6,642 bases of DNA from an uncultured Flavobacteriia bacterium (GTDB taxonomy: Bacteria > Bacteroidota > Bacteroidia > Flavobacteriales_D > Crocinitomicaceae), in assembly GCA_903887095.1 (NCBI GenBank), contig CAISOQ010000038.1, positions 1-6,642 on the forward strand, read 5' to 3'. Of this stretch, positions 1 through 6,363 are shown in pieces. Position numbers and translations under genes: made by a program. Each line of letters begins with the position of its first letter. The first letter of the stretch is position 1. Under the pieces are notes generated by a model, which saw only the letters and a list, made by a program, of their open reading frames with translations, was not told where the DNA came from and ran no database searches.

Positions 1-330
1 GTCCGCATCCAAGAGGACGGAAAGGCTAAAGATATTATCATTAAGGAGGGGGATATTTTCCTATTACCGGGAAATACTCCCCATTCTCCTATTCGTGGCG
101 AAAACACGATCGGACTTGTTATCGAAAAAGTAAGAAAAGGGACCGATTTAGTTGACGGGCTAATGTGGTTCTGTGATAAATGCAACAACAAATTGCACGA
201 ATATCGTTTTCCTTTGGTAAACATCGAACATGATTTTATTTCTCGATTCCGCGAATTTTATGGTTCTGAAGAAAAAAGAACCTGCTCTGATTGTGGACAT
301 GTCATGGAGGTTGATCCACGATTTGTTTGA
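1..330 (+). CDS. nbaC: 3-hydroxyanthranilate 3,4-dioxygenase, 3' part (5' end outside the window)
   Basis: Cytosolic non-haem Fe(II) cupin enzyme that opens the ring of 3-hydroxyanthranilate with O2, giving 2-amino-3-carboxymuconate semialdehyde, the precursor of quinolinate, in the kynurenine route of tryptophan breakdown and NAD synthesis. The frame is open from base 1 to the TGA at 328-330, giving 109 residues. Bacterial members have about 175-180 residues, so roughly the first 65-70 are missing, including the first His and Glu iron ligands. Visible are the cupin segment GDIFLLPGNTPHSP (residues 17-30), whose His28 matches the third iron ligand, then Arg32 and Glu42, which match the known substrate-binding Arg and catalytic Glu. 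The C-terminal rubredoxin-like metal site of bacterial enzymes is complete: Cys58/Cys61 (CDKC) and Cys95/Cys98 (CSDC), with spacing equal to Cys125/128/162/165 of the Cupriavidus enzyme as I recall it. It is convergent with the next gene. Family assignment is very secure; other pathway genes are not visible. Confidence 0.95.
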   Translation, partial: VRIQEDGKAKDIIIKEGDIFLLPGNTPHSPIRGENTIGLVIEKVRKGTDLVDGLMWFCDKCNNKLHEYRFPLVNIEHDFISRFREFYGSEEKRTCSDCGHVMEVDPRFV

Positions 331-347
331 TTTTAATTTTCTACAAT

Positions 348-3300
348 TTACCTAATCAAATTGATATGACCTGTCATTTCATATCTGTTGTACATTAAAT
401 CTGTATAGGTCAACTTCCAAACATACGTCCCATCCTGACATTTTAACCCTTTGTAAGATCCATCCCAATAATCTTGTAGGTCAGTAATTTCGTAAATCAG
501 TTCTCCCCATCGATTGAAGATAAGCAACTGGAAATCGGTAATATTCTTTGCTACCACCTGAAATCCTTGATTCGTCTCATCGTCATTTGGCGTAAAAGTA
601 TTTGGCACATAAATAATAGGCTCAAAATATACCGTTACTTCATCTGTATCTGTGCAACCATTTTGGTCTGTAAAAAGAACGGTGTAAGTAGTGTTTTGAC
701 TTGTCAGTGCTAATGTTGTTGCACAATTTACACAACTGACCTTTTCAGGAGGAGACCATGAATAAAATCCGAAAACTTGAGAATTAGCTGAAATCTCAAC
801 TTGATCCCCTAACACTGCATAAACATCAATTGATGCTATAACGTTTGGTTCAGTATACAACTGAACAGATACCGTAGCTGAATCGATACATCCATTACTA
901 TCAGTTCCAATAACAAGATAAGTTGTCGCTGAATCAGGCGAAGCGGATACAAAACTTCCAGTTGAGGTAGTATAAATTACATCCGGATACCAATTATACA
1001 TTACCCCACCATTGCCCCACATAGTTGCACTGCCACCCGGGCAAATCGTTGTGTCATTACCAGCCGTAATAGTTGCATCAACAACATCAATAAAAATACT
1101 GTCAACTGCAAAACCACACGCGTTGTAAAAGTTACAGACATAGGTAAAGTCATCTGCAGGCGAAACTATAACTGTGGAGGACGTCACTGAGTTGATTTGA
1201 TAATTTGGTGACCACAAATAAGTGTCTCCACCGGAAGCAGTGATTTCAACAAAACTATTCCGACACATCTGAGTGGTGTCATCTAAAATTGGAATAGGTG
1301 GGTCATAAAAAACAGACACATTCACAGTATCAAAGCTTTTGCACCCTTGAGCAGTTGTAATAATCACTGAATACTGCGTATTTGTGTCTGGGGTGGCAAT
1401 TGGGTTGAAAATTGTAGGGTCTGATAGTGTTTCAACCGGGGACCACACATAGGAAATCCCTCCGGTTGCTGCTAAAAAAGCACTATTACCAATACACACA
1501 GACGTATCATTGCTGATACTTGTATTCACGGCATAAACAGGGAGAGTTGCCGTAACAGTATCGATACCGCAACTATCTGATATAACGACTGTAAAAAGAG
1601 TTGTTTCATTGATGGTAGCTATTGGCATTGGACTTGTCGGATCGTCCAATACTTCAGCAGGCGACCATTGGTAAACTGCTCCACCGTATGCTTCCATTTG
1701 ATAAGGTATCCCCGGACAAATCGGCTGCGTTGGCTGAATCACACCTCCTTGAAAATCGCCAATAGTTACGACAAACGAAACTGAATCAGGTGTAAAACAT
1801 CCATTGGAATCCGAAACAACCAAACTCACATTGTAATTGCCTGGTCCTGGGTAGACATGCGTAGGATTAATTAAAGTTGAATTCGTGCCGTCACCAAAAT
1901 CCCAATAGAAAGAATTTCCGTTTGCACTATTATTATCAAATTCTACTGGATCAGGCAGGCAAATTAACGTTTGGGGTTCAGAAATAATTGCCTCAATGGT
2001 ACTTAACTCAAATTTAAATGCTGCTAAATTACAATTCGGACTTTGATTTGTTGGTGACCAAACACCTGGAGTACTTGTAAAACCATAATCATTACCACCA
2101 CAAGCACCACACACTGCATGATAAATGCGACCTGATTTATCAAATCGACTAGTCCCACCATCGACATGGTTATAGCTGCTTGTCGCGCCTCCCATGAATG
2201 TTGCATATTTCAAACTTGCGGCATCTTGATCCAATACGGCAATGTAAAAGTTAGATCCATTCGTAGTTGCCTGATAAGCATCTAAAGTTGTTTGAAAACC
2301 GTTGGTGGTTGAGTAAGCCGCCTGGCTACCATTCGAACTATTGATGGTCCCTCCCCAACCCGAAAGGTATATATCGTAGCAGTCTGAAACAAGAAATGCC
2401 GTTGGTGAAATTTCTGGATTACCACTCCCTGCACCTATCATTGTCGTCCACAAAATGGTACTCAACGAATTGTTGTATTTGCGAATGAACTGTCCAGAAT
2501 TTGGAGTACCATAAATTCCGCTAGACATTGTCCAAGCACTTTCAGATTGACCATAGACGTATACATCGTCCGATAAATCCAATTGTACAAAATAGGCTTG
2601 ATCATATTCTGACAGCCCCATGTAAGTACCGGCTACAACTAGAGCGCTAGACCCTTGTAATTTCAGCAAATACCCATCAGATATCCCACCGTTGAATGAA
2701 AGATCTTCACCAGCTATGAAAGAAAGTCCAGAAGAACTCGTACCGCCCGCCACATAGACATTACCATTGGAGGCTAACTGAATTGAATTTCCAGATTCTA
2801 AGCCTGAACCACCAAAATACGTAGACCAAGCAAGGGCAGTCAATGATGCGTTCATTTTAAAGATAACTGCATCCTGGGCTCCATTGAGTGAACCTTGTGA
2901 CGCACCCAAAGTTGGGAAATCGGAAGATTGAGTTGATGAAGTAACGAAAACATAGCCATTTTTAACTATTATTTCTCCTCTAAACGGATCACCGTAATTA
3001 TAATTTAGATTTCCAACATTTATACCATCTGTCCCTGTTCCTCCAATAAAAGTAGAGCCAACAAGCGCAGAACCAGCGGCGTTGAAACGAGCAACGTAAA
3101 TATCTGCACCATTGTACCCTAACTCATTTTCAGCAATGACGGGTCCACCGTTAAATGTCACATCGAAACATCCATTAATAACCGGAAAATTCGATGAGCC
3201 TGTCACTCCAAACACATAAAGATTTGCGCTTTCGTCTGTCACCAAACTATGGGGCGCCTCATTTCCCGCACCTCCAAAATAAGTTGAATAGACTAATGAT

Positions 3301-4241
3301 GTTCCATTGGGATCAAATTTAGAAATCGCAATATCAAACCCAGACATGTTGTAGGTGGAGTTACCAAAAGTGTAAGTGTAATTATTTCCTCCATTGAACG
3401 TCACGTCAAAAGCACCGGTTGTCGTGGGATAATTTCCTGCCATATTAAAAACGATTCCGCCTGCATACAAATTACCTTGAGAATCCGGTGTAGCCGTCAT
3501 TCCCCAATTGTCCATTGTTGAGCCAGAAAACGTACTAAAAACAAGGTATGGATCAATCACTAATTTGGCATTTCGATCATATCCTTCCGGAAAATAATAG
3601 GAAACTGTTCCTTGTTCATCAAGCAGATACTCAACTGCAACGAAAACTTTTTCGCCTTCTTTTTCGGTCCATGCAATTGGTTTTTCCTCAATGATGTTTC
3701 CAAAACGTGTCGTAATGATGATTGCTCCATCCTTTATTTCAACTTTATCTGAGCCAGTAATTTGGGAACGAATTATGGATGGATCCACTCCAACTGCTAC
3801 TTCAAAAGAATATTTCATTTTTGGACCAGTAGCATCCATGAGCAGATCGACACCCGAATAAAAATCATTCAATCGAACTTCTTGAAAAGATTTAATCCCA
3901 GATTTCCACCTGCTTGAATCACTTCCTAAAAAATAATTTCGGTAAGCCTGACTCTCCTTTTCTTCCGCTTTATTCCCCAACCAAGTGGCATCTTTAAAAT
4001 GCATTTTCACCACCTGACACGCCACTTTTTCTTCCTCCTGATGATCGTGACTATGATCAATCGCATCATTCAAACTAAAAGTAAATCCTCTTGAATCAAC
4101 GAATAAATGTCCTTGTGACAAATCCATAGAGTATAGTATTTCCTTGTCCCATTGCCCCTTGTTGGGATGCAACCAAAGTTCTTGTGCCATCATATTTTGA
4201 TGAGTAAGCAACAGAACTAAAAATACCACTAGGTGTTTCAT
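348..4241 (-). CDS. Giant secreted beta-propeller/PKD/Ig-like protein with type IX (CHU_C, type B) C-terminal sorting domain
   Basis: A 1297-residue protein predicted to be exported by Sec and then carried across the outer membrane by the type IX secretion system. Domains in order: signal peptide (about 1-20, hydrophobic core VVFLVLLL, likely cut after MMAQ); an N-terminal beta-rich domain opening with LHPNKGQWDKEILY (about 21-232), of the kind that precedes SBBP propellers in Bacteroidetes; seven SBBP-type repeats marked by ST[YF]xGG-like strands (about 233-745); a PKD domain with YWDFGDGT at 779-786; five Ig-like repeats with a Y-x-W-[SY]-P core (about 838-1207); and a C-terminal sorting domain (about 1209-1297) starting YVPNTFTPNDD and containing IFNRWGELIYE and DGTYVWKLTY, typical of gliding-motility-associated C-terminal domains. 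A CGACGG motif lies at 711-716. The ATG at 4241 gives a well-formed signal peptide, and no Shine-Dalgarno sequence is present. Such proteins are usually adhesins or surface polymers; the ligand is unknown and no catalytic domain is visible. No SprF/PorP-like partner gene lies in the window. The gene appears intact. Confidence 0.93.
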   Translation of the reverse strand: MKHLVVFLVLLLTHQNMMAQELWLHPNKGQWDKEILYSMDLSQGHLFVDSRGFTFSLNDAIDHSHDHQEEEKVACQVVKMHFKDATWLGNKAEEKESQAYRNYFLGSDSSRWKSGIKSFQEVRLNDFYSGVDLLMDATGPKMKYSFEVAVGVDPSIIRSQITGSDKVEIKDGAIIITTRFGNIIEEKPIAWTEKEGEKVFVAVEYLLDEQGTVSYYFPEGYDRNAKLVIDPYLVFSTFSGSTMDNWGMTATPDSQGNLYAGGIVFNMAGNYPTTTGAFDVTFNGGNNYTYTFGNSTYNMSGFDIAISKFDPNGTSLVYSTYFGGAGNEAPHSLVTDESANLYVFGVTGSSNFPVINGCFDVTFNGGPVIAENELGYNGADIYVARFNAAGSALVGSTFIGGTGTDGINVGNLNYNYGDPFRGEIIVKNGYVFVTSSTQSSDFPTLGASQGSLNGAQDAVIFKMNASLTALAWSTYFGGSGLESGNSIQLASNGNVYVAGGTSSSGLSFIAGEDLSFNGGISDGYLLKLQGSSALVVAGTYMGLSEYDQAYFVQLDLSDDVYVYGQSESAWTMSSGIYGTPNSGQFIRKYNNSLSTILWTTMIGAGSGNPEISPTAFLVSDCYDIYLSGWGGTINSSNGSQAAYSTTNGFQTTLDAYQATTNGSNFYIAVLDQDAASLKYATFMGGATSSYNHVDGGTSRFDKSGRIYHAVCGACGGNDYGFTSTPGVWSPTNQSPNCNLAAFKFELSTIEAIISEPQTLICLPDPVEFDNNSANGNSFYWDFGDGTNSTLINPTHVYPGPGNYNVSLVVSDSNGCFTPDSVSFVVTIGDFQGGVIQPTQPICPGIPYQMEAYGGAVYQWSPAEVLDDPTSPMPIATINETTLFTVVISDSCGIDTVTATLPVYAVNTSISNDTSVCIGNSAFLAATGGISYVWSPVETLSDPTIFNPIATPDTNTQYSVIITTAQGCKSFDTVNVSVFYDPPIPILDDTTQMCRNSFVEITASGGDTYLWSPNYQINSVTSSTVIVSPADDFTYVCNFYNACGFAVDSIFIDVVDATITAGNDTTICPGGSATMWGNGGVMYNWYPDVIYTTSTGSFVSASPDSATTYLVIGTDSNGCIDSATVSVQLYTEPNVIASIDVYAVLGDQVEISANSQVFGFYSWSPPEKVSCVNCATTLALTSQNTTYTVLFTDQNGCTDTDEVTVYFEPIIYVPNTFTPNDDETNQGFQVVAKNITDFQLLIFNRWGELIYEITDLQDYWDGSYKGLKCQDGTYVWKLTYTDLMYNRYEMTGHINLIR
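621..1973 (-). repeat. PKD domain followed by five Cys-paired Ig-like repeats within the large secreted protein
   Basis: Coding repeat spanning about residues 757-1207. The PKD domain (about 757-825) carries the hallmark YWDFGDG and ends in SDSNGC. It is followed by repeats built as [DT]xxxCxG-x(10-14)-Y-x-W-[SY]-P-x(25-30)-[TY]-x-V-x(5-8)-GC-x(2-4)-D[ST]. Cysteines occur as pairs about 50 residues apart: 761/815, 842/891, 916/967, 993/1042 and 1067/1118. The last repeat (about 1132-1207) lacks the first Cys and instead has Cys1170/Cys1173 (SCVNC) before Cys1196. Such tandem domains usually form a stalk that holds the functional head away from the sorting domain and outer membrane. The disulfides are inferred from spacing only. 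Confidence 0.7.
2007..3539 (-). repeat. Seven SBBP-type beta-propeller repeats within the large secreted protein
   Basis: Coding repeat spanning about residues 235-745. A recurring strand resembling L-V-Y-S-T-Y-F-G-G begins at residues 236 (STFSG), 319 (STYFGG), 396 (STFIGG), 473 (STYFGG), 538 (GTYMG), 599 (TTMIG) and 680 (ATFMGG). That makes seven copies spaced 83, 77, 77, 65, 61 and 81 residues apart. Between them recur G-N-[LV]-Y-[VA]-x-G strands (257-261, 340-345, 493-499). Seven copies match the seven-bladed propeller for which the SBBP family is named. The first two blades share an FDVTFNGG segment (278-285 and 359-366), followed by unusually long loops. Blade boundaries are estimated by eye. 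Confidence 0.7.
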
Positions 4242-4278
4242 TGACTATCCGAAATTACAACAATTGCTGCAGTTTCAT

Positions 4279-4318
4279 AGCGCCAAAAATTGATAAATCA
4301 TACCATTCAATCGGCGCT
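4279..4318. repeat. Nested inverted repeat in the divergent intergenic region
   Basis: Outer arms AGCGCC (4279-4284) and GGCGCT (4313-4318) are perfect complements. Inside them ATTGA (4289-4293) and TCAAT (4307-4311) are also perfect complements, leaving a 4-nt/1-nt internal bulge and a 13-nt terminal loop. The GC-rich arms stand out in AT-rich flanking DNA. The element lies 38 bp upstream of the ATG of the large secreted-protein gene and about 90 bp upstream of the probable purF transcription start. It could be an operator pair, a leader hairpin of either transcript, or chance. No poly-T tract follows on either strand, so an intrinsic terminator is unlikely. Confidence 0.45.
4284..4310 (-). 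promoter_or_regulatory. Weak candidate promoter for the large secreted-protein gene
   Basis: Read on the minus strand, AATTTTTG (4291 down to 4284) matches the Bacteroidetes -7 consensus TAnnTTTG at five of six fixed positions. A TTG at 4310-4308 lies 16 bp upstream of it, slightly shorter than the usual 17-23 bp spacer. Transcription would begin near 4277, giving a leader of about 35 nt. Matches this good are common in AT-rich DNA, so this is a suggestion only. The candidate is embedded in the nested inverted repeat at 4279-4318. Confidence 0.2.
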
Positions 4319-4357
4319 CATTAGTTAAACTGAAAAATAGGGATAAAGGTTGCTTTT

Positions 4358-4369
4358 ATTATCGATAAT
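4358..4369. promoter_or_regulatory. 12-bp perfect palindrome upstream of the purF promoter, possible operator
   Basis: ATTATCGATAAT is a perfect 12-bp palindrome centred between 4363 and 4364, about 45-50 bp upstream of the probable purF -7 box. Symmetry resumes further out, with T4356/A4371, C4353/G4374 and G4352/C4375 also able to pair. Its size and position would fit a binding site for a dimeric regulator of purF or of the divergent gene. A second, 8-bp palindrome GTCATGAC (4388-4395) lies between it and the -7 box. No known regulator motif is recognised, and AT-rich palindromes of this length occur by chance at a low but real rate. Confidence 0.35.
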
Positions 4370-4407
4370 TATTGCTAAAAAGTCGAAGTCATGACCTGAA
4401 AAAACAT

Positions 4408-4415
4408 TAAATTTG
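4408..4415 (+). promoter_or_regulatory. Probable purF promoter, Bacteroidetes -7 element TAnnTTTG
   Basis: TAAATTTG is a perfect match to the -7 consensus TAnnTTTG used by the primary sigma factor of Bacteroidetes. It places transcription start at about 4420-4423 and gives a leader of about 20 nt before the purF ATG at 4443. No TTG -33 element is found at the usual 17-23 bp spacing; that position is occupied instead by the palindrome GTCATGAC (4388-4395), which may mean the promoter depends on an activator or is simply weak. The last three bases of the box (4413-4415) are a TTG that could be mistaken for an upstream start codon. Confidence 0.5.
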
Positions 4416-4442
4416 CGACTCATTTTTACATCTTTCAGTTCC

Positions 4443-6344
4443 ATGAGCGACGCGATCAAACATGAATGCGGAATAGCACTTCTCCGATTAAAGAAACCCA
4501 CTCAGTATTATTTAGATAAATACGGCAGTGCTTTTTACGGATTGAATAAATTACACCTGCTCATGGAAAAGCAACACAACCGTGGTCAAGATGGTGCGGG
4601 TGTAGCAAATATCAAACTCGACATGGAACCAGGTGAGCGCTATATTTCACGCTATCGTTCCATCAAGAAAAACCCTATTCAGGATATTTTTGATCATATC
4701 AACGAACGGTTTAAACAAATTGCTGAAGAAGATCCAAAATTGTTGAAAAATGTTGACTATCTGAAACAAAATGCAGGATTTACAGGCGAATTATTTCTTG
4801 GACATTTGCGCTACGGAACCTTCGGAAGAAACAGCATTGAAAGTTGTCATCCGTTTTTAAGACAAAACAATTGGATTACACGAAATTTAGTAGTTGCAGG
4901 AAACTTCAATCTAACTAACGTTGATGAGCTTTTTGATGTATTGGTTGAGATTGGGCAGCATCCGAAAGAGAAATCAGACACCGTTACTGTGTTAGAGAAA
5001 ATTGGTCATTTTCTGGATGTTGAAAATGAAGAGCTGTATGCAGAAATAAAAAATGAAAAACTTACAAACCGCGAGATTTACGCAAAAATTTCAGAACGCA
5101 TTGACATTGAGAAAATCCTGAAAAAAGCTTCAGAAGTTTGGGATGGCGGCTACGCTATGGCAGGTTTATTTGGTCATGGTGACGCCTTTGTGTTAAGAGA
5201 TCCTTCCGGCATAAGACCAGCTTTTTGGTATGAGGACGATGAAATTTGTGTCGTTGCCTCAGAACGTCCTGTAATCCAAACCGCATTCAATCTGCGCAGC
5301 GAACACATCAAAGAACTTACTCCGGGTCACGCATTGATTATTCGTAAAAATGGCGATGTCACTGAAACGTTAATCAACGAGCCAGAAGAAGCGCTTAAAT
5401 GTTCCTTCGAGCGTATCTATTTCTCAAGAGGAAATGATATTGAAATTTACAATGAACGAAAAGAACTTGGAAAAAATGTCGTTCCACAAGTTTTAGAGGC
5501 CATTAATCATGACCTAGATAATTCTGTTTTTTCTTTTATCCCGAATACAGCCGAAGTTTCCTTTTACGGGATGATCAAAGGCTTGGAAGATTATCTCAAC
5601 AGAAGGAAATTTGAAGAAATTTCGAGTCTTGGCAACAACATTACTGAAGAAGCACTTAAAAAGATTCTTTTCCAGCGAGCACGCATCGAAAAAATTGCAA
5701 TTAAAGATGCTAAACTGCGAACTTTCATTACCCAAGATGATTCAAGAGATGACCTTGTGGCACATGTTTATGACATTACCTACGGAAGTGTAAAACGCAA
5801 CCAGGATAACTTGGTAGTAATTGATGATTCCATCGTACGAGGCACGACTTTAAAACAGAGTATCCTCCGAATTCTTGATCGTTTGGAACCAAAGAAAATA
5901 GTTGTTGTTTCTTCCGCGCCTCAAATACGATTCCCGGATTGTTACGGTATTGACATGGCAAAAATGGGCGATTTTATTGCTTTTGAAGCAGCCATTAGCC
6001 TCCTAAAAGAGCATGGAAAAGAACATATTCTGGATGATTTATATGCTAAATGTAAAGCACAAATGCATCTTCCGAAAGAGCAGATTATCAATCATGTAAA
6101 AGAAATCTATGCTCCTTACACTCACGAAGAAGTTTCTGCCCGGATTGGAAAATTATTAACTCCTGAAAACATTCGTGCAGAAGTAGAGATTGTTTATCAA
6201 ACAGTTGAAAATCTGCATATCTCATGTCCAAACAATTTAGGCGACTGGTATTTTACTGGGAACTATCCAACACCGGGAGGTAATAAGGTAGCTTGTAAAG
6301 CCTTTATGAATTGGATGGAAGGAAAGAACGAAAGAGCTTACTGA
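4443..6344 (+). CDS. purF: Amidophosphoribosyltransferase (glutamine PRPP amidotransferase), long Bacteroidetes-type form
   Basis: Cytosolic enzyme of the first committed step of de novo purine synthesis: PRPP + glutamine to 5-phosphoribosylamine + glutamate + PPi. I chose the ATG at 4443 (633 residues). The in-frame TTG at 4413 would add ten residues but lies inside the probable -7 promoter box, and the ATG start puts the sequence MSDAIKHECGIAL at the N terminus. Cys9 is the expected nucleophile of the class II (Ntn) glutaminase, freed by removal of a short propeptide. Other glutaminase motifs are NRGQDGAG (46-53), HLRYGTFG (121-128), AGNFNLTN (152-159) and RDPSGIRP (252-259). The phosphoribosyltransferase half has FERIYFSRGND (322-332), the PRPP-binding loop VIDDSIVRGTT (459-469) and SSAPQIRFPDCYGIDM (490-505). 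Classical PurF has about 470-505 residues; the extra length comes mainly from segments near 165-230 and 385-420 and from the C-terminal tail. No iron-sulfur cluster motif was recognised. The gene is intact, has no Shine-Dalgarno sequence, and is followed after 19 bp by a kinase gene on the same strand. Confidence 0.95.
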   Translation: MSDAIKHECGIALLRLKKPTQYYLDKYGSAFYGLNKLHLLMEKQHNRGQDGAGVANIKLDMEPGERYISRYRSIKKNPIQDIFDHINERFKQIAEEDPKLLKNVDYLKQNAGFTGELFLGHLRYGTFGRNSIESCHPFLRQNNWITRNLVVAGNFNLTNVDELFDVLVEIGQHPKEKSDTVTVLEKIGHFLDVENEELYAEIKNEKLTNREIYAKISERIDIEKILKKASEVWDGGYAMAGLFGHGDAFVLRDPSGIRPAFWYEDDEICVVASERPVIQTAFNLRSEHIKELTPGHALIIRKNGDVTETLINEPEEALKCSFERIYFSRGNDIEIYNERKELGKNVVPQVLEAINHDLDNSVFSFIPNTAEVSFYGMIKGLEDYLNRRKFEEISSLGNNITEEALKKILFQRARIEKIAIKDAKLRTFITQDDSRDDLVAHVYDITYGSVKRNQDNLVVIDDSIVRGTTLKQSILRILDRLEPKKIVVVSSAPQIRFPDCYGIDMAKMGDFIAFEAAISLLKEHGKEHILDDLYAKCKAQMHLPKEQIINHVKEIYAPYTHEEVSARIGKLLTPENIRAEVEIVYQTVENLHISCPNNLGDWYFTGNYPTPGGNKVACKAFMNWMEGKNERAY

Positions 6345-6363
6345 TAAATCCGGTCTAAGCAGC

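Noticed and set aside
344..385. Inverted repeats CAATTT/AAATTG (344-349, 358-363) and GATATGA/TCATATC (363-369, 379-385) at the convergent gene ends, possible bidirectional terminator.
   Set aside because: Both stems are short and AT-rich and lie mostly inside the 3' coding end of the minus-strand gene (codons of MTGHINLIR and just before). Neither is followed by a T tract on the plausible strand.
2024..2206. A 60-codon open frame on the minus strand inside the large secreted-protein gene.
   Set aside because: It is out of frame with a well-supported repeat-rich coding region, has no domain or start signal, and its translation is a typical frame shadow.
4413..4442. Ten-residue N-terminal extension of PurF from the TTG at 4413.
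   Set aside because: The TTG is part of a perfect -7 promoter box and the ATG at 4443 fits the expected short propeptide before the catalytic Cys.
4242..4442. Possible riboswitch (for example a purine-sensing one) or small RNA in the divergent region upstream of purF.
   Set aside because: The leader from the probable promoter is only about 20 nt, too short for a riboswitch, and no purine or PRPP aptamer consensus is recognisable in the region.
5514..5961. Short open frames on both strands within purF (minus 5514-5735, plus 5611-5793, minus 5776-5961).
   Set aside because: All overlap the conserved phosphoribosyltransferase-coding part of purF in other frames and show no recognisable protein features.
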